Counted from the first letter of the stretch, positions 26,320-39,373 are shown. The stretch is 64,000 nt of DNA from Mugil cephalus (GCF_022458985.1 NC_061789.1:10484357-10548356); one strand, 5' to 3'. The notes: generated by a model not told the origin, from the letters alone. Numbers and translations are program-made.

Positions 26320-26352
26320 ACATCCAACCACCCATCCATCCATCCATCCATC
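26320..26352 (+). other. prr15l: prr15l 5' UTR with CATC repeat against the start codon
   Basis: A pyrimidine-rich tract ends in a 3' splice AG at 26318-26319. The 33 bases that follow are mostly a CATC microsatellite that runs directly into the ATG. The first exon must lie upstream. Confidence 0.6.
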
Positions 26353-26676
26353 ATGGCAGACCCATCTGCAGGTTGGTGGAAACTGACTTTCCTGAGGAAA
26401 AAGAAATCCCAGCCAAAGGTTCTGTATGAAATCCCTGCCGACACCATTTCCAACTCCAGTGCAGCGGCAGGAGCCACCACGGACGACCCCCAGCTGGACG
26501 CCCGACTTGAGAGGATCGTGGACAAATCCACCGTCAGTAAGGGGCGCCACGTCAAAGTGTCTCACTCCGGTAGGTTTAAGGAGAAGAAGAAAGTGCGAGC
26601 CACGCTGGCGGAGAACCCGGAGATGTTTTCTAACGTTGACTCGACCAGGAATGAGAACCAGATGGCTGGGAAATGA
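26353..26676 (+). CDS. prr15l: Proline-rich protein 15-like (PRR15L)
   Basis: The frame encodes 107 residues in one coding exon. The N-terminus carries the family signature [12 protein letters not shown] (residues 7-18) followed by PKVLYEIP. The middle has LERIVDKST, and the C-terminal half has [19 protein letters not shown], then LAENPEMF. These blocks match vertebrate PRR15L in order and spacing; PRR15 has WWKSL and a longer proline-rich middle, so it fits less well. Vertebrate PRR15L is about 100 residues, so this is full length. The start has A at -3 and G at +4, and a 3' splice site lies at 26318-26319, so the coding exon follows a non-coding exon. The molecular function of the family is not established; it is a small basic soluble protein without signal peptide or membrane segment. 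I cannot tell which fish paralogue (a or b) it is. Confidence 0.93.
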   Translation: MADPSAGWWKLTFLRKKKSQPKVLYEIPADTISNSSAAAGATTDDPQLDARLERIVDKSTVSKGRHVKVSHSGRFKEKKKVRATLAENPEMFSNVDSTRNENQMAGK

Positions 26677-29140
26677 AAAGACGCACAAATGTGGGAACGG
26701 TTAATTAAAATCTGCACTCATGAAGACATCGGCACTTAAAGACTTAAACAATGACAGACGCGTTCGTCGCACGACTGTACAGGACACCCTGTTCAAAGAT
26801 CGTCCCATTCATTTTCATGTCTCTCAGGGTGCTTAGGCCTATAGAGGTGAGAGTGTAACATTACCCTGCACCAGCCAGTTGAGAGCAGGGCTCCTTGTTG
26901 GTTGCATGCTCACATGAATGGGTGAAAGTAATTAAATCACAAGGCTCATCTAGACTTTCTAAATGTTATTGGGCCAAGTGGATCAAATCCTGATAATACA
27001 AAGAGTAATTTCAGGGAAAAAACTAAATCCAGTGTCCCTGAAGATGCCATTCCCCCAGTGGAGCCACTACGCCCAAATCACTCCACCGCCCAGCTTAAAG
27101 GACAGAGTTTGAGTTTTGGAATAAAAGACATCTAGACTGAGCATATGGGAGGAAATGAGCTGGAGGGATCTGAGGTTCTCACTAATACTTCTCTCCAACT
27201 GGCATGTAGGGATGTTTAAAGGAACTCCATCTTGGGGCACTTCCTTTACTGCCGTCCCTATCTTATCACCTCGCCTACAGCTGACTGTGGCTTTTAATGA
27301 TGTGTCTGTGAACACGGCGCCTTTTAAACTCAGGATCAGGTCATAAAAAATATACTCCAGGGGGGTTGATAACATTAAGTTTCAAAAACGTGACCTAACA
27401 TGGAAATAACAAATAGAAATAACCATAAGAATTAAGTTAAAATGAGTATATTACCATTAATCAATCAAACTGATGATGTTTCTTCTTCTTTAAAAAAAAA
27501 AAAAAAAAAACTTTGTAAATTATGGTTTCTTATGAAATAGAAAAGTAATTTTGTTGTTTGACATTTATGATGTTTTAAATCATTAGAACTTAGGGACATA
27601 GAAACACTCCCTCAGATTGGTTAAGCACTTGTTCTAAATGGTAGTAGTTCATAGATTTATTACTTTAAAGCAGATGTTTTCTCTCTTAACAATGCTGACA
27701 TAGTTTTAGCCTCCTGAGTCTCAAGCTTTTTGGGGGTATTTGGGACTAGTAGAGGCTTAAGACGTTTAAAAACTAAGCATCATCTTTAAACAGGAATTAG
27801 TTTAGTTAAAACGATGTCCTCATATGTGGACACTGGTATTATTTCATTATTTATATTATAATAAATTCACCAAAGTCAAAATGACAAAATATAAAATACC
27901 TGAACATGACCGAGTCCCAACGTCCTCAAATGAGTACTTGCTAATTAGCGACGTTGTAGCCTGTTGCTATTGACAAAATCTGTAGAAACGTTAATAAGAA
28001 TAAATAAATAAGTTTTAACCTTTACTACCGCTAGATGGCAGACCAAATTGTCCACTAATGAAGACAGTGGGTTTAAATGAAGAAGAATAAGCGGCAATAG
28101 AATAAAACCTCATGTCCCCATATGAGGACGCTGGGTCTCAGGAGGTTAGAGTTGAGCTTGATTTTTTTTTTTTCCTTTAACTTGAATTAAATGAACTGTA
28201 AAACTAGCAAGAGATTCTAAAGTGGATACGTGTAGTGTATTAGCTGTGTTGCACCTGTGTTTAAATTTCTTCTCAACAGAGATTTGCAGATAATTGTGAG
28301 ACAGAAGTCACTCGGGAAAAACAGAGTATGTCATTTGAATAAATGGCGTGGCCTTTAGTAGCTGTTAGCAAGCTAGCATATTTATGCTGCGCTCTCACTA
28401 CTGAGTTGCTGAGACAACACATGGTGTCTTTGCCCATGTGACCAATCTGGTCAACTTGAAGGTATAGTTTTTATTATGTAATATTCAGTACTTGATGACA
28501 TTAAACCCCAAATGTCCAGTATTTGATAAATGTGTTCTCATTTTAATTACTGTTCCAACATCAGGGTGTTGAGGCCTCTTGACTGTCTGTGCCTTTTTCT
28601 ATCAGACTTCTGGAGATTTCATTTTAGTTTTTTATTGTATTGTAGGTTTATTGTTGTTAAGTACGCAACTGTGGATAATGACGTAACTGTACTCAGGTAT
28701 GGAACATGTGGACACTGGACAGGAGGGGAGTTGGGTGAGAGAGGAGGCACAGTACAAATGAATTGTACCAAATCTGGAAGGGGACCAGTGTTGACCCGTG
28801 TCTACGTGCTTTCATAACACTGAGATTTTTGCACCGATTGTCCACACAAATGGTTCAGGTGTGTATCTCATTATAGAGTTTATGTGTATTTCACGGCTGT
28901 TTTCAGTCTCTTTTTTTTTTTTTTTTTTAGATGAAACAAAAAAGCTGATCTTGCAGCCCGTCAGTTTTTGTATGCAGATGTTTTTTTTTTGTAGTTTTTT
29001 TTTTAACAAGAGCAAAGAGTTCTCAATGGATTCCCAGCTTTTTTTTTTTTTTTTTTTTTTTACTTCCGACAGCATATCTGTCCAAGAATGCAAGTATCTA
29101 TTGATCTTAAAGTCAATGTTTGTTTTGCTTCAGCAATAAA
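26677..29140 (+). other. prr15l: prr15l 3' UTR candidates and downstream DNA
   Basis: AATAAA signals on the + strand lie at 27120-27125, 29135-29140 and 29203-29208. The first would give a 3' UTR of about 450 bases; the others would make the transcript read through a family-B transposon at 27706-28149. Several T runs lie at 28910-29060. The true end cannot be chosen from sequence alone, and no coding region is recognised here. Confidence 0.35.
27706..28149. mobile_element. Family B element, reverse orientation
   Basis: From TTAGCCTCCTGAGTCTC to GGGTCTCAGGAGGTTAG. It lies downstream of prr15l and would be part of the mRNA if the distal polyadenylation signals are used. It carries the CTCF-like CCGCTAGATGGCAG at 28028-28041. 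Confidence 0.7.
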
Positions 29141-29403
29141 ATCGTAAATGACAGTTTGTCTGGGTTGAATATTAATATTTACTGCATTACCTTACGTACT
29201 GTAATAAACCTGTGGTGCTTAGATGTTTGATGAAATATTAACGGGTAAAGACGCCTGAGTATCAGGTCATTGCTTTATAATTCCAGCTCGAGAAAGGGTT
29301 GATCTTTAGTAAAATGACTTGTTTCCTGCTTTGGTTGATATTAACATATGACCATTTAACTACATCAGTGCAGTTAAGCTGTACGTGTTGGTGCCAGTGA
29401 AGC

Positions 29404-29417
29404 CCAGCAGAGGGCAG
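29404..29417 (+). promoter_or_regulatory. CTCF-like motif, forward
   Basis: CCAGCAGAGGGCAG matches the CTCF core CCASYAGRKGGC. It lies between prr15l and the NLR gene. Motif match only. Confidence 0.45.
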
Positions 29418-29594
29418 TGTCGCTTCACCCACAAATTTATTCTGCTGTTCAAAAACTCAACTCACGTTTGACGTTTACCATGTTTCATGTGTCAGTTGGG
29501 TTTTAGATCTCAATATCTCAATAGATGAGAAGGCAAAGATAGAAAGAATTGTGTGGTTGTTTTTTTATTATTATTATTTATAAGTATATTTTAG

Positions 29595-29722
29595 GCCCTC
29601 TGATAGGCTGGCGACCTGTCCAGGGTGTACCCCGCCTCTCGCCCGATGCTGGGACAGGCTCCAGCAACCCCCCGCGACCCTAGTGCAGGATTAAGCGTTA
29701 CGGAAGATGGAAGATGAGATGA
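29595..29722 (+). mobile_element. L2-type LINE/SINE 3' end
   Basis: Contains GGCGACCTGTCCAGGGTGTA, CCCGCCTCTCGCCC and GGATTAAGCGTTACGGAAGATGG, the well-known fish L2 3' tail, here about 128 bases long and somewhat diverged. Confidence 0.8.
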
Positions 29723-30790
29723 CTATATTTTAGATAAATGCAGATCCCTCTTTAAGCATCTCAATTATATTCAACATATAAACCATTGACAAACTTTTCA
29801 GATAGTCTCTTTAATAAATCTTTAACAATTTTATTGAGTTTTTTAAAAATCAGTCTAGCATTCACAACCAAAACTGTACCCACAGTTACTCTAATGAAAT
29901 CCTGTGACTGATCTTGTCATGTTTTATATGCATATCTATAGTAAATACAAAATTCTTTATTAAAACTAAATTGTTGTGATGGACAGGAATAAAGGACCAC
30001 TCCTGCACAGAATTGCCATCACCTTACATCACAGTGAAAACACAATGGAGTTAAATTAAATCCAACAACATGACAGAGACACTCACTGTAGGGGTCAAGC
30101 ATTCAGACTGTGTTGACGAAAATGCAAATAAACAGTATAAATATATATATATAAAACACTAACGAAAAAAACAGCAATCCACATTTTCTCTGTTTTTATC
30201 ACCACCAGCTTTGTCAATGTATAAAATAAATATATCGTATAAAAATAAAGGACAAATTCCTATGTAACGTACAATAAAACGGTTAATATTTAACGGCAGA
30301 AATAAGATAAATGTGGTTGAAGCAGATTAACGAAGTGCAGGAGGTGATATTTTAAATGAACCACTAGAACACTGTTCTCTTCACTGTTAAGGTTCTCCAC
30401 CAAAAGCAAAAGTACCTGGTCTCTTGAAGAGTTTCTTGAAGACATTTAATTTCAAATTATTACAGTGTTGTTAGGGATTTCATTCTGTTACGCCTTTAAT
30501 ATACAGGAGACGAGCAATGAATTCCAACCCCTTAATTTCTGAGCTTATCATCTGATGGTAGTAAGGTAGGAAGTAAGTGAGTAAGTAGCATAATTAGATA
30601 CCTTTACAGGAACCAGGTGGAATGGGAAAAAACATATCTCCTGGTGAAGACTTAAAATAAGAGTAAGTTATGTCTTAAAACAAGCGGGAAATGTTTGGAC
30701 TGCAAAAAGTTAGAGTTGTTCTATATGTAAACAACCCAAAAAAAAGACCACTTTTAAATTCTGGACTCTGCAACCAGTCACAAATTTTCC

Positions 30791-31347
30791 CTACCCTTCC
30801 TCCGACTGACACAAGGACACTGAGGCACCGGGCGCAGACCTCAACTTAAATCTGAACGCGGGGTAGAGAGGCTCAGCGAATGTGCTGTGGAAGGTGTGGA
30901 GGTGGATCAAGGTGTCACAGGAGACTCTGTAGAAGGACAAAGTGCCACCGGGCCAGTCCAGATAAACCGCCACTCTGCCCGAGTCAAAGGAGGAGGGCGC
31001 ACCCCGAATGTCGATTGTTCTCTTATTGTGACAGGCTGAGTAACCAGAACTAGAGCAGAACAGACCCCACGACTGCTCGTTCTCCCCGAGACAACTTTCA
31101 TCATCCTGGCCTTTTCTTTTGATTCCTCCGTACGTCACCCCTATGTTGACCCATCCCTTCCACTCCACCTCCCAGTAACAGGGTGCAGACAGAGCTTCTG
31201 AGCACAGAACCTGCTTCAAGTGGAGGAACCTCTCTGGGTGGTCGGGGTACGGCTGCTCCTTGTTCACCTCTGTCACCTTCCTGTTGTCCTCAGACAGACA
31301 CAGCATTCTGTTTGCTGTGTTTGGGTCCAGTGTTAGTTGACAGGTGT
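30791..31347 (-). CDS. NLR exon 10: PRY-SPRY (B30.2) domain
   Basis: The exon encodes the terminal 184 residues. PRY begins with [20 protein letters not shown]; the SPRY part has [16 protein letters not shown] and [18 protein letters not shown], then PLYPAF. The three standard SPRY blocks are intact. In fish NLRs this domain is a likely recognition surface. It ends with a normal TAG at 30791-30793. Confidence 0.92.
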
Positions 31348-34300
31348 CTAAAGGGGATAACAAGACGCAACAATGTTCTGGTTAGTTCACTGCCTATTTG
31401 TGGCTTGAGTAGCAAAAGGCTAATGCTGACAAAGGAGTAGTTTTTGTTGTGGCTGCATATCTTGATGAATGTCTTGTCTTGTAATTCGCCTCTTTATATA
31501 CGGTGTATAACTGGTTGTTTATGACTTACACATGAAGGGTTTCAAGCGATGTCTTCCACCGTGGTCAATGCTGTGGGAGAAGAGACACGCACGCAACTTA
31601 GTGGGTAAGAGATGCAAACATACAACACCCCCTAAACTTTGCCTGGGATGTAACCGTACGCTAATATAATAATAACCCACCACAAAGTGTCCAGTCGCCA
31701 CTGTGGATCCTCCAGACCAGCAGACAGTAGACTCACTCCCAAGTCTCCTGGGTGGTTGTAACTCAGGTCCAGCTCTCTCAGATGGGAGGGGTTGGAGCTC
31801 AGAGACGAGGCCAAGGCAGCGCATCCTTTTTCTGTGATCAGGCAGCCCGACAGCCTACACATAGGTGAAGTAGCGAATAACATTGACCATGTTGTGACAA
31901 TTCTGTGTTCTACTGGGAAGGTTTTACCTAGTATACATGTGGATGTTACTTAGACATGCGCCTCCCATTTAGACCAGACTTGGCATCCCCATTGTAGTGG
32001 TGAAACCGAGGGTAATAAAGTCATATTTTGTTTCTTTGGAAAAGTCCATGTGGTACGCCCACCACTTCGGGAACCACTTCCTTAAGGACTGGGTTATTTC
32101 CCTCAGAAATTTCATTATTGTGAGGTCATCATTCTGATCTTTTCCTACCGTTACAACCCAAGACGCCATGAAAAGCAACTAAAAACCATCGTAGTCCAAG
32201 TTTAACTTGGACAACGTGAAATCAGGTCGACGCAAACGCGTGTGTAAAGACGTACTGAACGGTCTCATGACCACCGACCTTAAAGTTTCCACTCTACAGA
32301 ATGGACTCGCCAGGCCAGCAGAGAGCAGCTCAACCCCCGAATCCTGCAGGTCATTGTTACTCAGGTCCAGCTCCTGCAGACACGAAGACTGAGAGCTGAC
32401 AATCGAGGCCAGAGCGTCGCAGCTTTTCTCTGACAAGCTACAGCCGGCCAACCTGACAAGAGATACACAAATCAGACACAGGGATTACACAGTGAACGAT
32501 CATCGTTAGAAAATACGTAAAGGCTACGAGATGGAAAATTGGTCCCATCCGTGAAAGTAGCTGCATCACGACATATCTTTGTGTCACATAATGAACTGGT
32601 TAATTAGAGTAGTGCTTTGCTACAAACTTTGGATAAAAAGTTCAAATCAGTTCACTCACCGTAAAGTCTCTAGTCTACATTGTGGACACATGAGTCCAGC
32701 GAACAGCAGCTTCACTCCAGAATCCTGCAGGTCGTTGTTACTCAGGTCCAGCTCTCTCAAACGTGACGACTTGGACATAAGAAGACAGCCCAGAGCTTTG
32801 CAGATCTGCCCTGACAGCTGACAATCACTCAGGCTGAGTAGCATTAGAAAAAAATGTGAATAAATAAATAAATCGTTGTATTACATCAGAAGAATATTAC
32901 ACTTTATATAGTAAAGTCGTGCACATACTTGCATATTCTTGAAGCTTTGACCACCGGCCACAGCTTCGAGAGACCTTCCTCTGAAGCGGAGTACATCTTC
33001 AAGACAAATACATCCAGGTCTGTTTCTGATGACAGAAGTATGAAGACCAGAGCTGACCACTGTGCTGGGGACGGTTTGTTTGTGGAGAGACTTCCTGCGT
33101 TCAGATACTGCTGGATCTCCTCCACCAGGGAATGATCATTCAGCTCATTCAGACAGTGGAACAGATTGATGCATCTTTCCGGGGAAGGATTCTTCCTGAT
33201 CTTCTTCTTGATGTATCTGACTGTTTCCTGATAGCTCTGAACGTTGCTCCCCGAGTGCTTCAGCAGACCCTGTAAAGGCGTCTTGTTGGACTCCAGAGAA
33301 AAACCCAAGAGGAACCGAAGAAACAAGTCCAAGTGGCCGTTTGAACTCTTCGTGCTCTTGTCTACAGCACTTTGGAAGAGAAGATTTATCTTTGATCGGT
33401 CCCTTAACAGCGGAGACCAGCAAGACTTGGTCTGTGATTCTGACATCAGATCGACGCCAGTGTTGGTGAACGTCACGAAGACGTAGAGAGCGGCCAGGAA
33501 CTCCTGAAAGCTGAGATGAACGAAGCAGAACAGGTTGTCCTGGTTCAGTCCGCACTCCTGTTTGAAGATCTCCGTGAACACCCCAGAGTACAGGGTTGCA
33601 GCCCTGATATCAATTCCGCAGTCTATCAAGTCTGACACATAGAAGATAAGGTTTCCTTTCTGCAGCTGTTCGAAAGCCAGTTTTCCTAGAGACATTATCA
33701 TTTTGTAGATGTCAGCGTTCCAGAGCGAACCGCCGCCACCGCGATACTTTTCGTTTCCTATTTTGGTCTGAACCACCAGGAAATGAATGTACATTTCAGT
33801 CAGAGTCTTTGGCAAATGCTTGTGCTCACGTGATCCTATTATATCCTCGAGAACGGAAGCGGTGATCCAGCAAAAGACAGGGATGTGACACATTATGTGG
33901 AGGCTTTTCGATGCCTTGATGTGGGAGATGATGCGGTTGGCCTGCTCCTCCCCTCTGACCCTCTTCCTGAAGTACTCTTCCTTTTGGCTGTTGGTGAACC
34001 CTCTCACCTCCGTCACAACGTCAACAAACTCGGGAGGAATCTGACTGGCTGCGGCAGGTCGTGTGGTTATCCACAGCCGAGCGGAGGGAACCAGTTTGCC
34101 CCTGATCAGATTCGTCAGCAGGACGTCCACAGTGGTGGCCACTGTGATGTCAGTCAGGATCTCATTTTTGTGGAAGTCCAGGGGAAGTCGACACTCGTCC
34201 AGACCATCGAAGATGAACACAACGTCGAACCTGTCAAAATTGTGCATGTGCGATTCTTTGGCGTCAGCGAAGAAGAGATGAATGAGTTGGACCAGGCTGT

Positions 34301-36382
34301 ATTTTTTCCCGCTCAGCAAATTCAGCTCTCTGAAAGAAAATGGAAACGTGAACTGAATGTTGCGGTTGCTCTTGTTCTCAGCCCAGTCCAGTGTGAACTT
34401 GTGCGTTAAGACGGTTTTCCCGATGCCAGCCATCCCCTTTGTCAGCACTGTCCTGACTGGTTGATGTTCTCTGCCGGGTAAGGGTTCGAAGATGTGTTCG
34501 CATTTGATCGCTGTTTCGGCTTTTGATATTTTCCTACATGCTGTTTCAACCTGCCAGATCTCATGTTCTTTATTGACCTCTCCGCTCCCTCCCTGCGTAA
34601 TGTAGAGCTCCGTGTAGATATCATTCAGAGTGGTGGGGTTTCCCGCTTTAGCAATTCCTTCAAACAAGCACTGGAACTTATCTTTCAGGCTACATTTGAG
34701 CTTCTCTTGGCACAAGGCAGCAATGGTTCCTACGCAGAAAAACACAAAATATAACATCATTTTATGGCACACGGATACATCGCCTGGCACGTTAAACTGA
34801 AAAAGACTTACTGCTCTGCAGAGTGTCCGCCAACTCCTCCTGCTTCATTCTCCTTAAGAAGTGCAGTGTGATCTTTACAAGTGCTTCTCGGCTGCTTTTG
34901 TTCTGTTTTTCCTCCTCCTCGTCCTCCTTCTGTCTCTTTAAGCACGGCGGGTAATCTGGTCTAAGGACTCCCTGGAACTTCTTCAGCTCAGTCTTCACAA
35001 AAGTGATGATGTTCTCCTCCAGCAGCTGGGGAAATAGACAAAACATAAAGTTCAGTGTGAATGGGGTAGGTTTGCGGTTTGCAGGTTTTTCAACACACAA
35101 AGATAGGGTTAGGGTTAGCGTTAGGGCTAGGGTTGAGGTTAGGGTTAGCGTTGGGGTCAGAGTTAGGGTTAGCATTGGTTTTAGGGTTAGGGTTATGGTT
35201 GGGAATAGTTGTGTCACTTGTTCAGGTTTCCGAATGGTAAATTAGAATTGTCAAAGTTGTTGTGCATGGTGTCATGTAGGCATTTGATAGTTGTTTTTGC
35301 TTTGGAAATAACAGTTGGCTGCCATCGTAACATAGAACATAGTGTGAGTGTTAAATTTGGTCAACGCTATTAGTGAGCTCGTAGACATAACTTGTGTAGT
35401 AGATGAATCAAGTGTACAGGGAAAGCTCTTCGCCAATTTTGGCATTGTGGCCAAGCTGGTGAAGTGTAAGTTTTGAAACTCTACTCTTATCTTTATTTTT
35501 TTCCTTTTTGTGCAAATTCTTCCACAGCTTTGGAAACGCAAAAATGCTGCCTTCCAAACACTTCATTGTTCTTAGCTAATAATTTTTGCTTAATTATAGT
35601 TGCTAAGCTATGGTAAGACAGTTCAGCAAATGGACAATTCTTATTGATCGTTCCCACAAGATTGCTTAGTTGCAATCGTCAGACAAGCAGCACAGTGGTA
35701 ACATTGGCTGGTTGCAAGGTGCAGTACATACCATGAATACGGAGGCCAGGTCTGCTTCGCTCTGATCATGGTCCGAGTGACTAGAGGCGGCTTCAGAGGC
35801 ATCGGCCTCCTGACAGACTCTGTAAAAGCACGAAAGAGAAATCAATACGCAAATCATCTACCCAACAACAACAAATGCACTAAATGCATGATGAGCTTAA
35901 CAAAACCCTGAGAGATGTTACACCGAAGAAAAATGGCGTCAGAGGATAAGAATCCAATTATTTAACGTGGCTACGTCATGGCTATGTCACATGTTTTGTT
36001 CTATCAAACTGTGACCAAAAAAAAAAAAAAAAAAAAAAAAAAACTAACTAACTTTCATTTCCACAAATGGCTGAATGAGACACATTTACCTCTCAGTAGA
36101 GTGAGTTCTGTGATTGAAGTTCGGGGGTTGATCAATGGATTGTTTGCAGTTGAAAATACTGTTGGATTCTTCGGAGTCCGACATCTCTTCTTGGGCTCTG
36201 ATACAAACAGGAGCAGAGATACACAAACGTTGAGTGATACACCAACAGTGGTTTCTTGTTTTTGCGTATTTACTGCGTTGTCACCTCTGACGTCCGTCAT
36301 TAAACATTAGGGTAACATCCATGGACTCGTTGTCCTTCCAATTGTAGGGTTCAGGAGAGTCTGCTCTCAGGTCCAGATCCAT
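30791..36382 (-). CDS. Fish-type NLR: FISNA-NACHT-LRR-B30.2 protein (NLRC3/NLRP12-like)
   Basis: Ten coding exons join in phase: 36285-36382, 36090-36197, 35732-35819, 34812-35025, 32929-34729, 32660-32833, 32279-32452, 31681-31854, 31530-31570 and 30791-31347 (3429 nt, 1142 residues plus stop). Order of parts: an acidic and serine-rich leader (1-98); a conserved helical segment with [11 protein letters not shown] (99-169); FISNA (about 178-250); NACHT with Walker A GMAGIGKT at 268-275 and Walker [11 protein letters not shown] at 339-348; NACHT-associated helices; three leucine-rich-repeat exons of exactly 174 nt (about 771-943); a short linker; and PRY-SPRY/B30.2 (about 958-1142). This is the teleost-expanded NLR-C architecture, whose members are thought to be cytosolic pattern-recognition or regulatory proteins. 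The ATP-binding residues are intact and no stop or frameshift interrupts the model. The start was chosen because the leader [12 protein letters not shown] is typical of the family and has A at -3 and G at +4. Its ligand is unknown. Confidence 0.92.
31681..32833 (-). CDS. NLR exons 6-8: three 174-nt leucine-rich-repeat exons
   Basis: The exons are 32660-32833, 32279-32452 and 31681-31854. Each encodes two LRR units with the core [16 protein letters not shown] or a close variant, and all share the same splice phase, so they can be gained or lost without breaking the frame. Donors are GTGAGT, GTCGGT and GTGGGT, so the last two are weaker than consensus. Only three such exons are present, a small number for this family. 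Confidence 0.9.
31905..31990. mobile_element. Tc1-like fragment (family C) in NLR intron
   Basis: Short match containing GTGGATGTTACTTAGACATG, as in the copy at 1157-1623. It lies in the intron between LRR exons 7 and 8. Confidence 0.6.
32929..34729 (-). CDS. NLR exon 5: FISNA and NACHT domains
   Basis: This 1801-nt exon is the hallmark large exon of fish NLR-C genes. It begins in the FISNA region ([20 protein letters not shown]) and holds Walker A, Walker B, the motif WITTRPAAA and the helical region with CHIPVFCWI and [17 protein letters not shown]. It is flanked by a 3' splice site ending GCGTAG and a donor GTATGT. The exon contributes 599 whole codons plus two split ones. Confidence 0.93.
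35026..35731 (-). other. NLR intron 3
   Basis: It holds the TTAGGG-like repeat described separately, and otherwise no recognisable element. Confidence 0.8.
35104..35203 (+). repeat. Interstitial telomere-like (TTAGGG) repeat
   Basis: About 100 bases consist of intact and degenerate TTAGGG units (GGTTAGGGTTAG, GCGTTAGGG, GGGTTATGG), all in the same direction on the + strand. The units have drifted, so this is an old array. It lies inside intron 3 of the NLR gene. Confidence 0.85.
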
Positions 36383-37780
<1,398 letters not shown>

Positions 37781-39339
37781 CTAAAAATCAATAAGAGAAG
37801 TGACGTGCTGCCAGTTCATTGTGTCAGAAAAAAAAGGTGAAAAGAAACTAAAACTTTATGACATTAACAGACCAAAGTCCAAAGTGTCAAAATTCTCAAT
37901 TACAAGTACTTTAATACTTAGAATAAAGTCATATTCACCAGAAAGGAAGGTTCTCCTAAACTATTTTGTAATCACTAATGATGAGGGGTTCAGGTCCTCT
38001 ACTCATCCGTTAGTCTAGACTCACCTCTGCCTAATTGATCTTACAAAGATTCACATTGAATTTCAACACTAAATCAAAAGTGAGCATTTTTCAAGAGAAG
38101 GAAGCTGCGGTTGGACCTTGTTACAGGAAATGTTAAGACTAGAGGTGAAACCGTGTACACGATAAACGTGAGAGAGGGGGCGAAAAGGCAAAAAGAGACT
38201 TGTCAAACAAACCTGAGGGCACCTTCAGTCACAGGCTCTGGGGCATATAAACATGAAGGAGAAATACCACAAGCACTTCCTTCCTGCTGTTGAAAAACTG
38301 CATGCAAATTCATGTGCGGTACTTTCACAGAGGTGCAATATCTTGTTAAAGGAAATGCACAAAACATCTTCGAATGGCGCGACACCTCAGATAAAATAAA
38401 GGCTTTAATGGGGCCTCAGTATGATTTCATTTTCATCAAGCCTGTGCTTTGTTTTCATTTCATTTTATTTTAATCGTATTGTGACTATACAACACAAACT
38501 TGGTAATACTGTCTTCAAACAGCCAACAACTGTGTCAGTGAATAATAATTATTATTAATATTGCATTGTAAGTTCTACTGGATCTTTTTCACACAGATTA
38601 TAAAACATCATTAATATATCACGGTGTTTAAGGTGATAGTTGAGGGGCCTCAGATATTCTCATGTTATTCAATCTTTAGCTCAAACTGTGTTATTTCTAC
38701 TTTAGTTTATTATTTAATGACCATGTGCATATTCACATAGATATTAGAGAGAATATTGGACACATTGGAGTATTTCAGCCAAATAGATTTTAGAAGGATT
38801 ATTAATATTAGAATAATTAGCAGAATTACTTTCTGATGCGTCCACTGCAGCGCACTGTCTGTGTGTACCTCCATAAACAGTCTACGCAAGCCACACAAAA
38901 AAGACCACAAAAAGCCAAGAGGGTCCGTTTTCTCATCTTTTAATAACACATTCATATCTATGCTCTGTTTTGTTTACAAGGAGTTTAAAACAAGTGTTGA
39001 TGAGGACTAAAGGAATCAGGCAGGCAGAGGGTGAAAGTCCATATACTGTAAAGACCAAAGGCGCCATCTGGTGGAAGGAGGAAGACCCCGACCCTTAAAA
39101 TGAGCAGAGTCTTTTTGTTTTTTTTAGAGCTGCACAATGACAGCACAGAGGAAATCTGATTTAAACCTTGGAGGTCGAGCTCGGGTGTGACTGGCTTAAG
39201 ACTCCTGGGGGGCGGGGGCTCCCTCTTTCCACCTGCAGCTACACAGTCAGCTAAAACAACAGGTCCTTTTGCTTTATCAAACGACTCATTAGAAGTGAAG
39301 ATAGATCATCGATTGGTGTAGAAGGTCCTCGCAAGGCGC
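37781..39339. other. Intergenic DNA between the NLR gene and igf2bp1
   Basis: No gene or clear repeat is seen apart from the CTCF-like motif at 39061-39074. The distance from the igf2bp1 3' end to the NLR first exon is only about 1.6 kb, and both are transcribed leftward. Confidence 0.6.
39061..39074 (-). promoter_or_regulatory. CTCF-like motif, reverse
   Basis: The - strand reads CCACCAGATGGCGC, a full match to the CTCF core. It lies just beyond the igf2bp1 3' end and points toward the motif at 29404. Confidence 0.5.
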
Positions 39340-39355
39340 TCTAACTCATGTAGGC

Positions 39356-39373
39356 TTTATTTTTTATTTTATT
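39356..39373 (-). terminator. igf2bp1: Candidate polyadenylation signals of igf2bp1
   Basis: Three overlapping AATAAA hexamers on the - strand lie at 39356-39361, 39363-39368 and 39368-39373. They sit just beyond a U-rich stretch at the distance expected for the known long 3' UTR. Confidence 0.5.

Larger units (their letters stand above)
29209..30790. other. Intergenic DNA between prr15l and the NLR gene
   Basis: The two genes converge here. The region holds the L2 tail and a CTCF-like motif; the stretch 29760-30780 is AT-rich and would include the NLR 3' UTR. On the - strand, AATAAA signals lie near 30237 and 29954. Confidence 0.6.

Noticed and set aside
26257..26688. 143-codon open frame on the - strand
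   Set aside because: It is the antisense shadow of the prr15l coding exon.
28798..29139. Open frames with long Phe or Lys runs
   Set aside because: They arise from four poly-T tracts at 28910-29060.
33885..34409. 174-codon open frame on the + strand
   Set aside because: It is antisense to the NACHT exon, whose protein is unmistakable.
34792..35217. Open frame of 141 codons starting MTQLFPT on the - strand
   Set aside because: Its first half only translates the telomere-like repeat and the intron. Only 34812-35025 is a real exon, with a clear acceptor at its upper end.
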